Origin: CAZGSD01 sp964528305
GTDB lineage: Bacteria > Patescibacteriota > Gracilibacteria > UBA1369
DNA: 64,000 nt
Assembly (NCBI GenBank): GCA_964528305.1
Contig: CAZGSD010000002.1
Location: forward strand, 136,832-200,831
Direction of reading: 5' to 3'
A program made the translations under genes and the position numbers. Positions 25,925 through 34,026 of the stretch are shown here, piece after piece. The notes under the pieces are model-generated. The model worked only from the letters and a program-made list of their open reading frames with translations. It was not told the DNA's origin and made no database searches. Every line of letters begins with the position of its first letter. The stretch's first letter is position 1.

Positions 25925-26263
25925 TTACTTCTTTAGTTTCTTCACCGCAAAGGATTTACTGGAAGATTTAGCAGAGGACTTTTTAGCCTGTGCTGACGAT
26001 TCCTCCATAGCCTCTTGTTGGCGAACTTTAATTTTTTCAATCAAATCATGAACCACACCAAAACCACTACTCACTTCAGCTAAGGCTTTCATTGGTTCTA
26101 CAACGACATCACGAATACGATCAGAGGCTTCACGCATATTATTGGAAATTTTCGTGACATCTCGCAAAACCAAAACCAGATGAATAATTAACACTGAAAG
26201 GAAAATAACCAGCAATACAAAACCTCCACCTAACGCTATATAAAGAAAATCCAATGATGTCAT
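25925..26263 (-). CDS. Membrane-anchored DUF948-like helical protein
   Basis: 112 residues: an N-terminal transmembrane helix (LGGGFVLLVIFLSVLIIHLVLVLRDV), then amphipathic helix (NNMREASDRIRDVVVEPMKAL) and a Ser/Lys/Ala-rich tail. The shape matches DUF948 proteins, which are membrane-anchored and often stress-related, but no specific residues confirm it. Its start directly abuts the gatB stop codon, so it is translated from the gatB transcript. Confidence 0.55.
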   Translation of the reverse strand: MTSLDFLYIALGGGFVLLVIFLSVLIIHLVLVLRDVTKISNNMREASDRIRDVVVEPMKALAEVSSGFGVVHDLIEKIKVRQQEAMEESSAQAKKSSAKSSSKSFAVKKLKK

Positions 26264-27700
26264 TTATTTTTGTTTTAAAAGTTTTAATAAAATTTCATTA
26301 GCCATTTGAGGGTTGGCCTGACCACGGGTAGCCTTCATCACTTGTCCAGTCAAAGCCTTGAAAGCATTTTCCTTGCCCCCCAGATAATCCTGAACTGATT
26401 TGGGATTACCCTCAAGAACTTGGCTACAAACACTTTCTAACTCATCGATAGAACTGATTGATTTAAGTCCCTTCGCTTCGATTATACTCTCTGCCCCCCC
26501 TCCATTTAAATACATTTCTTCAAAAACTTCTCCTTTGGCTATATTCATCGAGATTTTTTCTGCATTTACCAGACCAATCAAATCAGCCAAATTTTGTGCT
26601 GTAATCTTACAATCCTCCAAAGTCAATCCATCTTTTTTCAAACGCCCTACTAAAATACTCAAAACAAAACTGGCAGATTTTTTAGAGTCTCCAGAAATTT
26701 TCACAACCATATCAAAAAATTTAGCCACGGCCCTCTCCTCAATCAAAAACAAAGACTCAGCCTCACTCAAACCAAGCTCATCAATATAACGACGATATTT
26801 CTGCTCGGGCAATTCTGGTAACTCAGCGCGAATTTTTTCCAGCAATTTATTATCCAAAATAAGTGGCGGCAAATCTGGTTCAGGGAAATATCTATAATCA
26901 TCAGATCCTTCCTTCACTCTCATAAAATATGTTTGCCCAGTAGTATCATCATATCCAACTGTGATATTTTTACTCGGAACATCTTTTTTCAGCCACAAAT
27001 CGCGCTGTCGTTCAATCTCAAATTTTATAGCAGTCTCCAGAGATCTAAAAGAGTTAAGATTTTTAATTTCTGCACGCGGATAAAGCTTATCTTCTCCCTT
27101 GGGTCGCAAAGAGACACTAGCATCAAAACGCATCATCCCCTTTTCCATATCCGCGTCACTAGCATCCATATAACGCAGTATTTTTTGAATACTTTTCGCA
27201 TAAAGCACAGCCTCTTCCGCTGATCGCAAATCCGGTTCACTCACTATCTCCATCAAGCCAACACCAGCTCTATTGAAATCAATCAAAGTCCCTCCCTGAA
27301 AATGCGTCAATTTGCCCGCATCTTCCTCTAAATGAAGTCTGGTAATACCAATACGTTTCTTCTCCCCCTGCAAATCAATTTCTATGTAACCATGTTCGCT
27401 CAAAGGAAATTCAAATTGAGAAATTTGATACCCCTTTGGTAAATCAGGATAAAAATAATTTTTACGATCAAAGTGGGAGTAAGTATTGATTTTACAATTC
27501 AAAGCCATAGCAGCACGAATGCCCTTGTCCACAGCCTCATTATTCAAAACTGGTAACTGCCCAGGCATGCCCAGACAAACAGGATCAATATTGATATTGG
27601 GATCCTGACCGAAATAATCCGCGCTAGACGAACTAAAAATCTTCGTTTTACTGGAAATCTGCGCATGAATTTCCAATCCTATAATTGCCTCCAATTCCAT
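26264..27700 (-). CDS. gatB: Aspartyl/glutamyl-tRNA amidotransferase subunit B
   Basis: GatB binds Glu-tRNA-Gln or Asp-tRNA-Asn and phosphorylates the acyl group before amidation. Signatures: IIGLEIHAQISSKTKIFSS, PVCLGMPGQLPVLN, RKNYFYPDLPKGYQISQ, GITRLHLEEDAGKL, DFNRAGVGLMEIVSEPD and DYRYFPEPDLPPL, then the helical and YqeY-like tail. Length 478, normal. gatA and gatC are not in the window. It is mid-operon between the CoaE-like gene (9 nt upstream) and the DUF948-like gene. Confidence 0.97.
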   Translation of the reverse strand: MELEAIIGLEIHAQISSKTKIFSSSSADYFGQDPNINIDPVCLGMPGQLPVLNNEAVDKGIRAAMALNCKINTYSHFDRKNYFYPDLPKGYQISQFEFPLSEHGYIEIDLQGEKKRIGITRLHLEEDAGKLTHFQGGTLIDFNRAGVGLMEIVSEPDLRSAEEAVLYAKSIQKILRYMDASDADMEKGMMRFDASVSLRPKGEDKLYPRAEIKNLNSFRSLETAIKFEIERQRDLWLKKDVPSKNITVGYDDTTGQTYFMRVKEGSDDYRYFPEPDLPPLILDNKLLEKIRAELPELPEQKYRRYIDELGLSEAESLFLIEERAVAKFFDMVVKISGDSKKSASFVLSILVGRLKKDGLTLEDCKITAQNLADLIGLVNAEKISMNIAKGEVFEEMYLNGGGAESIIEAKGLKSISSIDELESVCSQVLEGNPKSVQDYLGGKENAFKALTGQVMKATRGQANPQMANEILLKLLKQK

Positions 27701-27709
27701 AAAAATATG

Positions 27710-28294
27710 CTATGCTTCTATACCTAACTTATAAAGGATTTTCCTCCATTGCTCAATATCTTCTTGCAATCCAGCTGCATGGGTTGATTGAATCACACCC
27801 CCCACAGGTAGCGGGAAAAGTTGCCTATTGATACGCACAAATTGTTCGGCCGGAACCGGCGGCTTCAATCCATCTAAATCAGCTATTTGTTCGGCCTCAG
27901 GCCAGTTCAACCAGCAAATATTTCCAAGTCCATCATAAGACTTATTGTCTACCAACCCAGGAGCAAAAACAATTATTGTGGGAACCGTCACACTATCTTT
28001 GAACTTCTGCAATTGATTGAGTAAAAGCGGTTCCATTAAAAAATAGAGTATTTTTAACTTATGATAATCCTGATAAACAAATCTCCAGAATTTAGCCTTT
28101 TTCAAATGGCCCTTTTTATCAAAAAATTCCTCACCAAAATAATTCCAAACCTGCCTATATCCCTCCTGCCCAAAAGCTAATAACTTCTGCAATTCTTCAT
28201 CAAAATCAAATTTCGCCACTTTAGCCTCATCAAACATCTCCCAAACAACTTGTTTCGATCGGCCCAAAGCCTGTATCACGGCAATCATATTCAT
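27710..28294 (-). CDS. Degenerate dephospho-CoA kinase (CoaE)-like protein
   Basis: 194 residues. The CoaE layout is recognisable: first strand IAVIQALGRSKQV where CoaE has GLTGGIGSGKST, then KFDFDEELQKLL (CoaE D-D-E), YFGEEFFDKKGHLKKAKFWRFVYQDYHKLKILYFLMEPLLLNQL (CoaE FG-eil---G-iDR--L---vF-d---l--L-ail-P) and PTIIVFAPGLVD. The P-loop has lost its glycines, so ATP binding is doubtful. This is either a CoaE pseudoenzyme or a diverged kinase. It is in an operon with gatB and membrane proteins. Confidence 0.6.
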   Translation of the reverse strand: MNMIAVIQALGRSKQVVWEMFDEAKVAKFDFDEELQKLLAFGQEGYRQVWNYFGEEFFDKKGHLKKAKFWRFVYQDYHKLKILYFLMEPLLLNQLQKFKDSVTVPTIIVFAPGLVDNKSYDGLGNICWLNWPEAEQIADLDGLKPPVPAEQFVRINRQLFPLPVGGVIQSTHAAGLQEDIEQWRKILYKLGIEA

Positions 28295-28301
28295 AAAGTT
28301 T

Positions 28302-28697
28302 TCACAACAAACCCAAATCTTTCAAAGCTTTTTCAAAAGTAGCTAAAGCCTGTGTCACCTGAGACTCAGTTAAATGATAATCCAGTTGATGAGCTAAATT
28401 ATTGCGCACTTTATGCGCCCGCCAAACCGCATTTAAATCACTAAACAAATTCCCATGTTTTTTCAACTTATCTCCTAAACTCCCCTGATAACCCTTTTTA
28501 CCCAAAGCCACGTCTAACAATTTATCTGCTTCCATAATCGCATGCCGCCCATCCTCCATCGCCCTAATTTTCCTCCAACTTTTCCGCACAAACTCACGAT
28601 CAGCCGCCGACCACCGCTGCCGCAACTTCGACAACAAGAGCATCAACAAAATATAAGAGACAGCAATCAGTAGAAGTAAAACAATTAATATTTCCAT
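28302..28697 (-). CDS. Membrane-anchored HEPN-like protein
   Basis: 131 residues: one N-terminal membrane helix (residues 2-22), then helices ending in VWRAHKVRNNLAHQLDYHLTESQVTQALATFEKAL. RNNLAH (Arg98 to His103) fits the R-x4-H motif of HEPN RNases, and the following E/Q-rich helix with hydrophobic periodicity fits the last HEPN helix. The HEPN link is inference from a short motif. The start abuts the stop of the PH-domain gene, and the next gene follows after 7 nt. Confidence 0.55.
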   Translation of the reverse strand: MEILIVLLLLIAVSYILLMLLLSKLRQRWSAADREFVRKSWRKIRAMEDGRHAIMEADKLLDVALGKKGYQGSLGDKLKKHGNLFSDLNAVWRAHKVRNNLAHQLDYHLTESQVTQALATFEKALKDLGLL

Positions 28698-29330
28698 TTA
28701 CATATCAACTTTAATATCTTTCATTTCACTGGCGTGTTTTTTAACCATTTCACTAAGCAGATTTTTCAGAGATTTCACATCTTCCATACTTTTACTGGAC
28801 AAATATTGCTCTTGATAAGACATGATCACACTTTCCGCTTTAGCCGGATCAATTGCATCTTGCAGTTCTATCCCCACATCACCACCCTGCCGATTAACCT
28901 GTATAATCCCATAATTAAACAATGTCTGTAAAATACCTTTAAAACGAAAACTGGTACCTTCTATCATAGAGTACTCCAAACGGGCAGAAGTACGATCAAA
29001 AGGCCCATTCCATTTCACATCCAGCAAACTGAGATCGGTGACCAGAATAGCGTCAAAATACCAATTAAAAATCATTTTATTAATGGCAACAAAGCCATAA
29101 ATCACCCAAACTAAAAACACAAAATAAACCTCCGGAAAAACATTCCACAAAAAAATCGGCAGGAAAAAATGCAATAAACCAATTTTCACTCCCTCCTTAA
29201 TCATTAAAAATGGATGCCTGTGCACTACATGCAATATCTTTTCCGATTGCTCCAGATGCGGAGCGAATAGATAATAAGTGAGTTTTTCCCGAAAATTACT
29301 CCAGGTCGAATTGTGTTTGGCATGACTCAT
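28698..29330 (-). CDS. Membrane PH-domain (bPH2/YdbS-like) protein
   Basis: 210 residues: a soluble N-terminus, two membrane helices (about 48-85), then a bacterial PH domain seen in YFDAILVTDLSLLDVKWNGPFDRTSARLEYSMIEG and LFNYGIIQVNRQG, followed by a charged helical tail. bPH2 proteins are membrane-bound with unclear function. It heads the minus-strand operon running to the DUF948-like gene, and is divergent from lepB. Confidence 0.75.
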   Translation of the reverse strand: MSHAKHNSTWSNFREKLTYYLFAPHLEQSEKILHVVHRHPFLMIKEGVKIGLLHFFLPIFLWNVFPEVYFVFLVWVIYGFVAINKMIFNWYFDAILVTDLSLLDVKWNGPFDRTSARLEYSMIEGTSFRFKGILQTLFNYGIIQVNRQGGDVGIELQDAIDPAKAESVIMSYQEQYLSSKSMEDVKSLKNLLSEMVKKHASEMKDIKVDM

Positions 29331-29347
29331 ACGGCGAAATTCTACAC

Positions 29348-29376
29348 TTGTATTCGTAACCCAGTAAAGCTAAATT
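29348..29376 (+). promoter_or_regulatory. Candidate lepB promoter
   Basis: TTGTAT (29348-29353) and TAAATT (29371-29376) are 17 nt apart, 23 nt before the lepB start. The match is moderate. Confidence 0.45.
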
Positions 29377-29399
29377 GATCTGGCTAACCGCCACACCCA

Positions 29400-30176
29400 A
29401 TGAACACAAAACCAGATCAAAACATGGGCTTTTTACTGTCACGCCTAGCCGATAGACTGGCTCACGGAAATTATACCGCCCGCCAACAACACAACATCTT
29501 ACTAGCGGCTGATATCACTCTAAACATTGTCAGCATTGTAGTTTTGGTATTACTACTACGAACTTTCATCATGTCGCCCTTTCAGGTTTATGGCATCTCC
29601 ATGTGTAACACCCTCAATTATCATGGCGACAAATGCATCGACAGTTATGGTGATTACATCATCATTAACAAAAGTTCCTATCTACAATTACCCGGCTGGA
29701 AAGTTGGTACACCACAACGCGGTGATGTCATAGTTTTTCGACCACCACAAAATCATCAGGAGTTTTTTATCAAAAGAGTGATCGCCCTGCCCGGTGAAAG
29801 CATCGAATTAATTGATGGATATGTTTATCTCTACAACAGCGAACATCCCCGTGGCATCAAACTAGCTGAGCCATATTTATCAGCAGCCAATCAAGGCAAT
29901 ACTGTCGCCACAGGCGGCATTAGCAAATTCACTGTTCCCGCAGGGCATTATTTCGTCTTGGGTGATAATCGCAGCAAAAGCTCTGATTCCAGATTATGCT
30001 TCAAAGAAAGCCCCGGCAGCCCAGGATGCGGCGAAAAAGGTATCACCCCCTATTTGGATTCACAGCTGATCGAAGGCAAAGCCGCCCTAGTATTATGGCC
30101 CGAACCTCACATTATAGAGACCCATATTTACCCGGAATTGGCCCCCTCCGGCACCCAAACTTTACTTGACAAATAA
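29400..30176 (+). CDS. lepB: Signal peptidase I
   Basis: A 258-residue S26 peptidase with a single N-terminal membrane anchor (about 37-58). The catalytic Ser is in FQVYGISMCNTL and the general-base Lys in FFIKRVIALPGESIE; the box E motif is FVLGDNRSKSSDSR. It removes signal peptides on the outer face of the cytoplasmic membrane. There is an insertion with two Cys around LCFKESPGSPGCGEKG. A structured intergenic region follows. Confidence 0.95.
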   Translation: MNTKPDQNMGFLLSRLADRLAHGNYTARQQHNILLAADITLNIVSIVVLVLLLRTFIMSPFQVYGISMCNTLNYHGDKCIDSYGDYIIINKSSYLQLPGWKVGTPQRGDVIVFRPPQNHQEFFIKRVIALPGESIELIDGYVYLYNSEHPRGIKLAEPYLSAANQGNTVATGGISKFTVPAGHYFVLGDNRSKSSDSRLCFKESPGSPGCGEKGITPYLDSQLIEGKAALVLWPEPHIIETHIYPELAPSGTQTLLDK

Positions 30177-30196
30177 CTACAACATTGGCAAAATAG

Positions 30197-30275
30197 GGTC
30201 TTCTGCCTGAATTATGCCCCAACTGGCCCAATCTAACAGGCCAGACTAAATCGCGGGACCAAATCAGGCTAGACC
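30197..30275. repeat. 79-nt imperfect stem-loop after lepB
   Basis: Three nested pairings are seen: GGTCT/AGACC (30197-30201, 30271-30275), GCCTGA/TCAGGC (30205-30210, 30264-30269) and CTGGCC/GGCCAG (30223-30228, 30239-30244). Together they form an interrupted hairpin 21 nt after the lepB stop. Between it and the next gene (to 30565) are an AT-rich stretch with TATAAT at 30339-30344 and the elements listed below. No tRNA or ORF was found in this 389-bp intergenic region. Confidence 0.55.
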
Positions 30276-30426
30276 GCCCTTTCACAACAAGTAGCACAAA
30301 ACAGAGAGCCAATTGTCTGTGACTGGGAAAAGTCTTTTTATAATTTTATAAAGGGATTTTCAGGCTAATTGATCCTATCAATCGCCCCACCCGCGCAGGC
30401 AGTTAAACTCTCTGTTTTCTAAGCAA

Positions 30427-30535
30427 CCAGGTAGTCTCTGAAAAGTGTATTTGCGCAACGCTTAAAAGTCCTCAAATATGTCTTTCAGAGGCTACCTGGA
30501 ATTAATACACACTGAATGGTTCAGTGTAGATTTTT
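30427..30535 (+). promoter_or_regulatory. Structured leader of the GC-rich gene
   Basis: Two hairpins lie in series. The first pairs 30427-30445 with 30482-30499 (about 18 bp, one wobble and one bulge). The second pairs ACACTGAA with TTCAGTGT (30509-30516, 30520-30527) and is followed by a T-run at 30531-30535, as in an intrinsic terminator. The GGAGG of the downstream gene is at 30553-30557. The arrangement resembles an attenuator, or the end of an upstream transcript. Confidence 0.5.
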
Positions 30536-30565
30536 CTCCAGAAACGTGTATTGGAGGGTATTCAC

Positions 30566-31405
30566 ATGAAGACGACCACCACGACGACCACCACGCCGGC
30601 CACGACGACCACGACGACCACCCCGGAGACGATCACGGTCGTCAAGGAGAAGTCCGGATGGACCATCGGGCGGGCCATCGTGGCCCTGGGGGTTCTTATC
30701 CTCCTCGGCATGCTCTGGTTCGGAGCATGCACAAAAGTCTTGCCTGGCAGCACGCCCACCGCCCCCCCGGGTGTCGGGACGCTACTTCCTTCTTCGGCCG
30801 GCAAAACGGACAGCGGCCCCCCGTCTTCGGCACCCTTGGTGCCACGGGACACGGAACAGGCGTGCGTCAACGACCACGTCTACGCCTTCCAAATTCAACC
30901 GTTTCCCTTGGCCATGAACCTCTGCGGAAACCACTTCAAGGAGGTGAAAAATTATCGTTTTGATAATAATAACCTTTACTTCAAGGAAGGAGATTGGAAG
31001 CCCTACGGGAACCTGGACAGCAAAGCAACCCTGTCCAAGCTGTTCGGAAAAAACACGGTCGATGGCGAGCGGGTGGATGGATCCCCCATCCACATGGTAA
31101 ACCCTTACGTAGTGACCCTCTTCCGCGGCGAAGCATTCAGCTTCTGCCGCGACCGCACCAAGAAAGGAGATCAGAACGACCCGGTCGAGCGGTACATCGA
31201 AGGGATATGTTTCACCGGACGGCCAGTGCAGCTGGCCAAAGCGGCGGACAACATCCCCAGAGTGGGGTGCTGTCCAAGCCAAAAGGAGAGCACGGAAATC
31301 ATGAGGAGGCTGAAAGCCATCGAGGAGGACTTCAAGGCGCACGAGCGCCGCCCCCTGCCTCCGGCCCCGGCCCCGCCGGTGGCGTTCGAAATGCCGCAAC
31401 ACTAA
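30566..31405 (+). CDS. GC-rich Thr-rich single-pass exported protein, unknown, probably foreign
   Basis: 279 residues. The first 20 are almost all Thr (from ACG/ACC codons), then a basic stretch, a membrane helix (about 35-53, AIVALGVLILLGMLWFGA) and Cys55, which is weakly lipobox-like. A Pro/Ser linker follows. The extracytoplasmic domain (about 98-240) has Cys at 100, 120, 194, 215, 235 and 236, suggesting disulfides. The end is a charged helix and a Pro-rich tail. No family recognised. The ATG at 30566 has GGAGG 8 nt upstream; the TTG at 30551 is an unlikely alternative. Codon use is strongly G/C-ending, unlike all neighbours. Confidence 0.75.
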   Translation: MKTTTTTTTTPATTTTTTTPETITVVKEKSGWTIGRAIVALGVLILLGMLWFGACTKVLPGSTPTAPPGVGTLLPSSAGKTDSGPPSSAPLVPRDTEQACVNDHVYAFQIQPFPLAMNLCGNHFKEVKNYRFDNNNLYFKEGDWKPYGNLDSKATLSKLFGKNTVDGERVDGSPIHMVNPYVVTLFRGEAFSFCRDRTKKGDQNDPVERYIEGICFTGRPVQLAKAADNIPRVGCCPSQKESTEIMRRLKAIEEDFKAHERRPLPPAPAPPVAFEMPQH

Positions 31406-31490
31406 CCGCCCCGGGACGACCAGTCCCAGGGCCACAACCCCAAAAGAAAGGAGGAAAAAAGAAAAACCCTTAGCTTAGAAAACAGAGGAG

Positions 31491-31520
31491 AGCCCCCACC
31501 GTATCAACGGTCCGGGGGCT
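31491..31520 (+). terminator. GC-rich hairpin after the cassette gene
   Basis: AGCCCCC plus ACCG (31491-31501) pairs with CGGT and GGGGGCT (31508-31520) around a 6-nt loop with a 2-nt bulge. It lacks an immediate T-run, so terminator function is likely but not certain. It lies just outside the right 15-bp inverted repeat. Confidence 0.55.
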
Positions 31521-31551
31521 ATTCCAGTTATTCAAAAACAAAAAAACCTTC

Positions 31552-31923
31552 CTAATCCCTCGCCACCAAATAAAATTCCACCATAGTCACAGCCGCAATC
31601 AACAGCAAGCCCGACCACCAGGTCAAAACACCCAATAATTGAAACAACAAGCAGCCCAGAGCAATCAAAGTTAGCAAAATCCCCTGTCGCATCGACACAT
31701 TGATATGATCATAATAAATCTCATTTTTATTAAACCACACCCGCATATAAAAGCCGGCAATAGTAAAAGTAGAAGTCAGTGCAAAAAACAAACTAATAAA
31801 AAATAGAGCCAAAGCCAAACCGGTCGAAGCAAAAGGATCAAGCTTATTTATCACCAAAAAAAACGCCATCCAGCTAATCAAAGCAGCGAAAGCTATAATC
31901 AATATGTATCTCCAATGTGTCAT
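31552..31923 (-). CDS. Small four-helix membrane protein, unknown
   Basis: 123 residues with four hydrophobic helices and the central hydrophilic loop RVWFNKNEIYYDHINVSMRQG, which places a short motif on one side of the membrane. No family recognised. Its ATG overlaps the stop of the upstream membrane protein (ATGA), so the two are translationally coupled and probably work together. Confidence 0.6.
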   Translation of the reverse strand: MTHWRYILIIAFAALISWMAFFLVINKLDPFASTGLALALFFISLFFALTSTFTIAGFYMRVWFNKNEIYYDHINVSMRQGILLTLIALGCLLFQLLGVLTWWSGLLLIAAVTMVEFYLVARD

Positions 31924-32849
31924 GATTTAGACTCAATAGTATTTCGCAGTATAAAACGTATCACCAAAAGCAGAACACCAACTCCCACAAAAAGAATAGA
32001 CAATTTTTGAATTTCAGCAAGCAGGAATCCCAACATTGATTTGATAAATACCCCAGTTCTTTCATCACCAGAAGTAATATCAAAAAGTGATAAAGTCCAT
32101 GTCATAAAATATCCAATCCCACCAGCCTGCACAAAAGCAGCAGCCAAATAAGCCAAAAGTGTACTGATTTTACCATATACCACTAAAGCCAACAAAGCCA
32201 AAACCGCAATCAAAACAAGAAAAGATAAATACCTATAATGCCCTATTTCCACAAATATTCTCACCGGACCCGCCTCATCTATATTACTTAATTCTTCAGG
32301 GATTTGACTGTAAATCACATCTTCAAAAGCCCGATTAATTGGTCGAACCACCTTATCATAAGGCATATTTTCTGGCACGCACTTGGGAATCAAACTCTCA
32401 TCCGCCACCAGTTCAGCTATTTGCTCCGCGGTACAAACAGGTAATTCCTGATAAATCTGATACACCAAATTGTTGGAAAGAGTCAGTAAATTTTCTCTGA
32501 GCAAACGCAGTGAAACAACCAATGGCTTGCTGGTATCCGTTTTATATTCATCAAACTGAGTGGCAAAATCTTTTAACATGGTAGAAAAGATTTTCACTGT
32601 AAAAACTTTTTTCATCTGCCCGGTCAATTCCTCACGATCAAAATAAGCCTGCAGCATATCACTTTCAGAACGCAAAACCTTTACAGTCTGATCAACCACA
32701 AAATCATAACTAACATTCACCACATCTTCACGCTGATAAAAATCAACATTCAAATAAGTTCTATCAAGAGCGTATAAGAAAAAATGTGCCACAGAGGCTG
32801 TAACAAAAACCATCATCAGGAAAAACGCAGCAATTTTTCTTAATACCAT
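31920..32849 (-). CDS. Multi-pass membrane protein with large extracytoplasmic domain, unknown
   Basis: 309 residues. An N-terminal signal-anchor (AAFFLMMVFVTASVAHFFLYAL) is followed by about 175 helical, acidic residues with one Cys pair (PVCTAEQ, IPKCVPENM), then three to four membrane helices (about 208-300). No family recognised. It is coupled to the downstream four-helix protein by an ATGA overlap. Confidence 0.6.
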   Translation of the reverse strand: MVLRKIAAFFLMMVFVTASVAHFFLYALDRTYLNVDFYQREDVVNVSYDFVVDQTVKVLRSESDMLQAYFDREELTGQMKKVFTVKIFSTMLKDFATQFDEYKTDTSKPLVVSLRLLRENLLTLSNNLVYQIYQELPVCTAEQIAELVADESLIPKCVPENMPYDKVVRPINRAFEDVIYSQIPEELSNIDEAGPVRIFVEIGHYRYLSFLVLIAVLALLALVVYGKISTLLAYLAAAFVQAGGIGYFMTWTLSLFDITSGDERTGVFIKSMLGFLLAEIQKLSILFVGVGVLLLVIRFILRNTIESKS

Positions 32850-32908
32850 AAAATACTTATCAAAACACCAACAGACGCATTTTATAGATAAAACAGTTGT
32901 AAAGAAAA

Positions 32909-33970
32909 TCAGGACGCCATTTTAACTTCCGGAATCTGTAAAATATTGCCTAAAATATCCTGAGGATTTGGTAAAGATTTAACTGGAGAAACCTCAGCAT
33001 CAAGCGATTTAACGCCCATTGGAGAAACCCGCCAACGAGTCTCCTGTTCCAACCGTCCAGGCATGGTAAAACCAGAAGCTTTTTTATGTCCACCACCACC
33101 AAATTTACCAGCCAAAGCAGCTAAATCTATATCATCACGACGCGTGCGAAAAGACCCTTTGACATTGCCTTTTTCATCTTCATTCAAAAGCACAGTAAAT
33201 TTAGTACCCGGAACAGCATTGATATAATCCACCACTCCAGATAAATCTTCACTTTTAGCCCCCAATTGATCCAAATCTTTTTTAGTCACGACGGCCACCG
33301 CCACACCCTGCTCGGTAACAGTCAAACGTTCCATTACTTTGCCCCACACCTTCATAGTCTGCACTGGCGTAGTACGAAACAGATTGCGAGCTACTATATT
33401 GGCCCGTCCCCCCAATTCCAACAACTTACCAGTAATTTCGAACACCTCCAAAGTGGTGTTGCCATGCATTAAACTACCAGTATCATTATATATACCACAA
33501 AGCATAGCCGTCGCTGCCGCTGGCGAAATAGACAATCCTAAAAATTGACACAATTTATAAACCAAAATAGTAGTCGAAGCGCTATTTAAATCAACAATAT
33601 TCAGTGTTCCAAAATTGTCATTGGAAGAATGATGATCCAAATTCAAAACCGGCACTCGACCACTAAAAAGTTCCGGGTAAATTTCATTATAACGTGTCAT
33701 ATAAGATGCCCCAGCATCAGACACGCAAATCAAATCATAATCCAGATAATTGAATTCTTTAATATTACGGCGAATATCCTGCAAAAAATAATATTTTTCC
33801 GGAATATCATCAACACAGGCCATTTGCACATCTTTACCCATAGCCTGAAAAACATGATAAAGAGCATTGGATGCTCCCAAAGTATCACCATCGGGACGCT
33901 TGTGAGATATACAGAGTATCCGCTGAGCGTCACGTATTAATTTACCAGCTTTTACAAACAGTTCTTGCAT
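32909..33970 (-). CDS. DHH/DHHA1 phosphoesterase (NrnA-like)
   Basis: 353 residues. The DHH part has CISHKRPDGDTLGASNAL, VSDAG and NLDHHSSNDNFG; the DHHA1 part has GKFGGGGHKKASGF. NrnA-type enzymes degrade nanoRNA, and some hydrolyse pAp or cyclic dinucleotide products; the substrate here is not fixed by sequence. All metal-binding Asp/His are present. An extra C-terminal tail of about 60 residues follows the GGGGH motif. It is divergent from fmt. Confidence 0.92.
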   Translation of the reverse strand: MQELFVKAGKLIRDAQRILCISHKRPDGDTLGASNALYHVFQAMGKDVQMACVDDIPEKYYFLQDIRRNIKEFNYLDYDLICVSDAGASYMTRYNEIYPELFSGRVPVLNLDHHSSNDNFGTLNIVDLNSASTTILVYKLCQFLGLSISPAAATAMLCGIYNDTGSLMHGNTTLEVFEITGKLLELGGRANIVARNLFRTTPVQTMKVWGKVMERLTVTEQGVAVAVVTKKDLDQLGAKSEDLSGVVDYINAVPGTKFTVLLNEDEKGNVKGSFRTRRDDIDLAALAGKFGGGGHKKASGFTMPGRLEQETRWRVSPMGVKSLDAEVSPVKSLPNPQDILGNILQIPEVKMAS

Positions 33971-34026
33971 GAAATATTTAAATTAGTGTTTAATTCTATT
34001 ACCAATCCTTCACCAAGGCAAGTCCC

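Larger units (their letters stand above)
30410..31487. mobile_element. Candidate GC-rich one-gene cassette bounded by 15-bp inverted repeats
   Basis: CTCTGTTTTCTAAGC at 30410-30424 recurs as its exact reverse complement at 31473-31487, 1078 bp outer to outer. Between them is a leader with hairpins and one gene with strong GC bias at third codon positions and a strong GGAGG ribosome-binding site, both unlike the neighbours. No transposase is encoded. An 11-nt piece (AAAACAGAGAG, 30298-30308) is a further partial copy outside the left end. It could be a non-autonomous mobile cassette or another recent acquisition. Confidence 0.5.

Noticed and set aside
30478..30963. Open frame starting MSFRGYLELIH with His/Asp repeats
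   Set aside because: It is the shifted reading of the Thr-codon tract and GC-rich gene; it has no suitable ribosome-binding site, and the other frame has GGAGG and a membrane helix.
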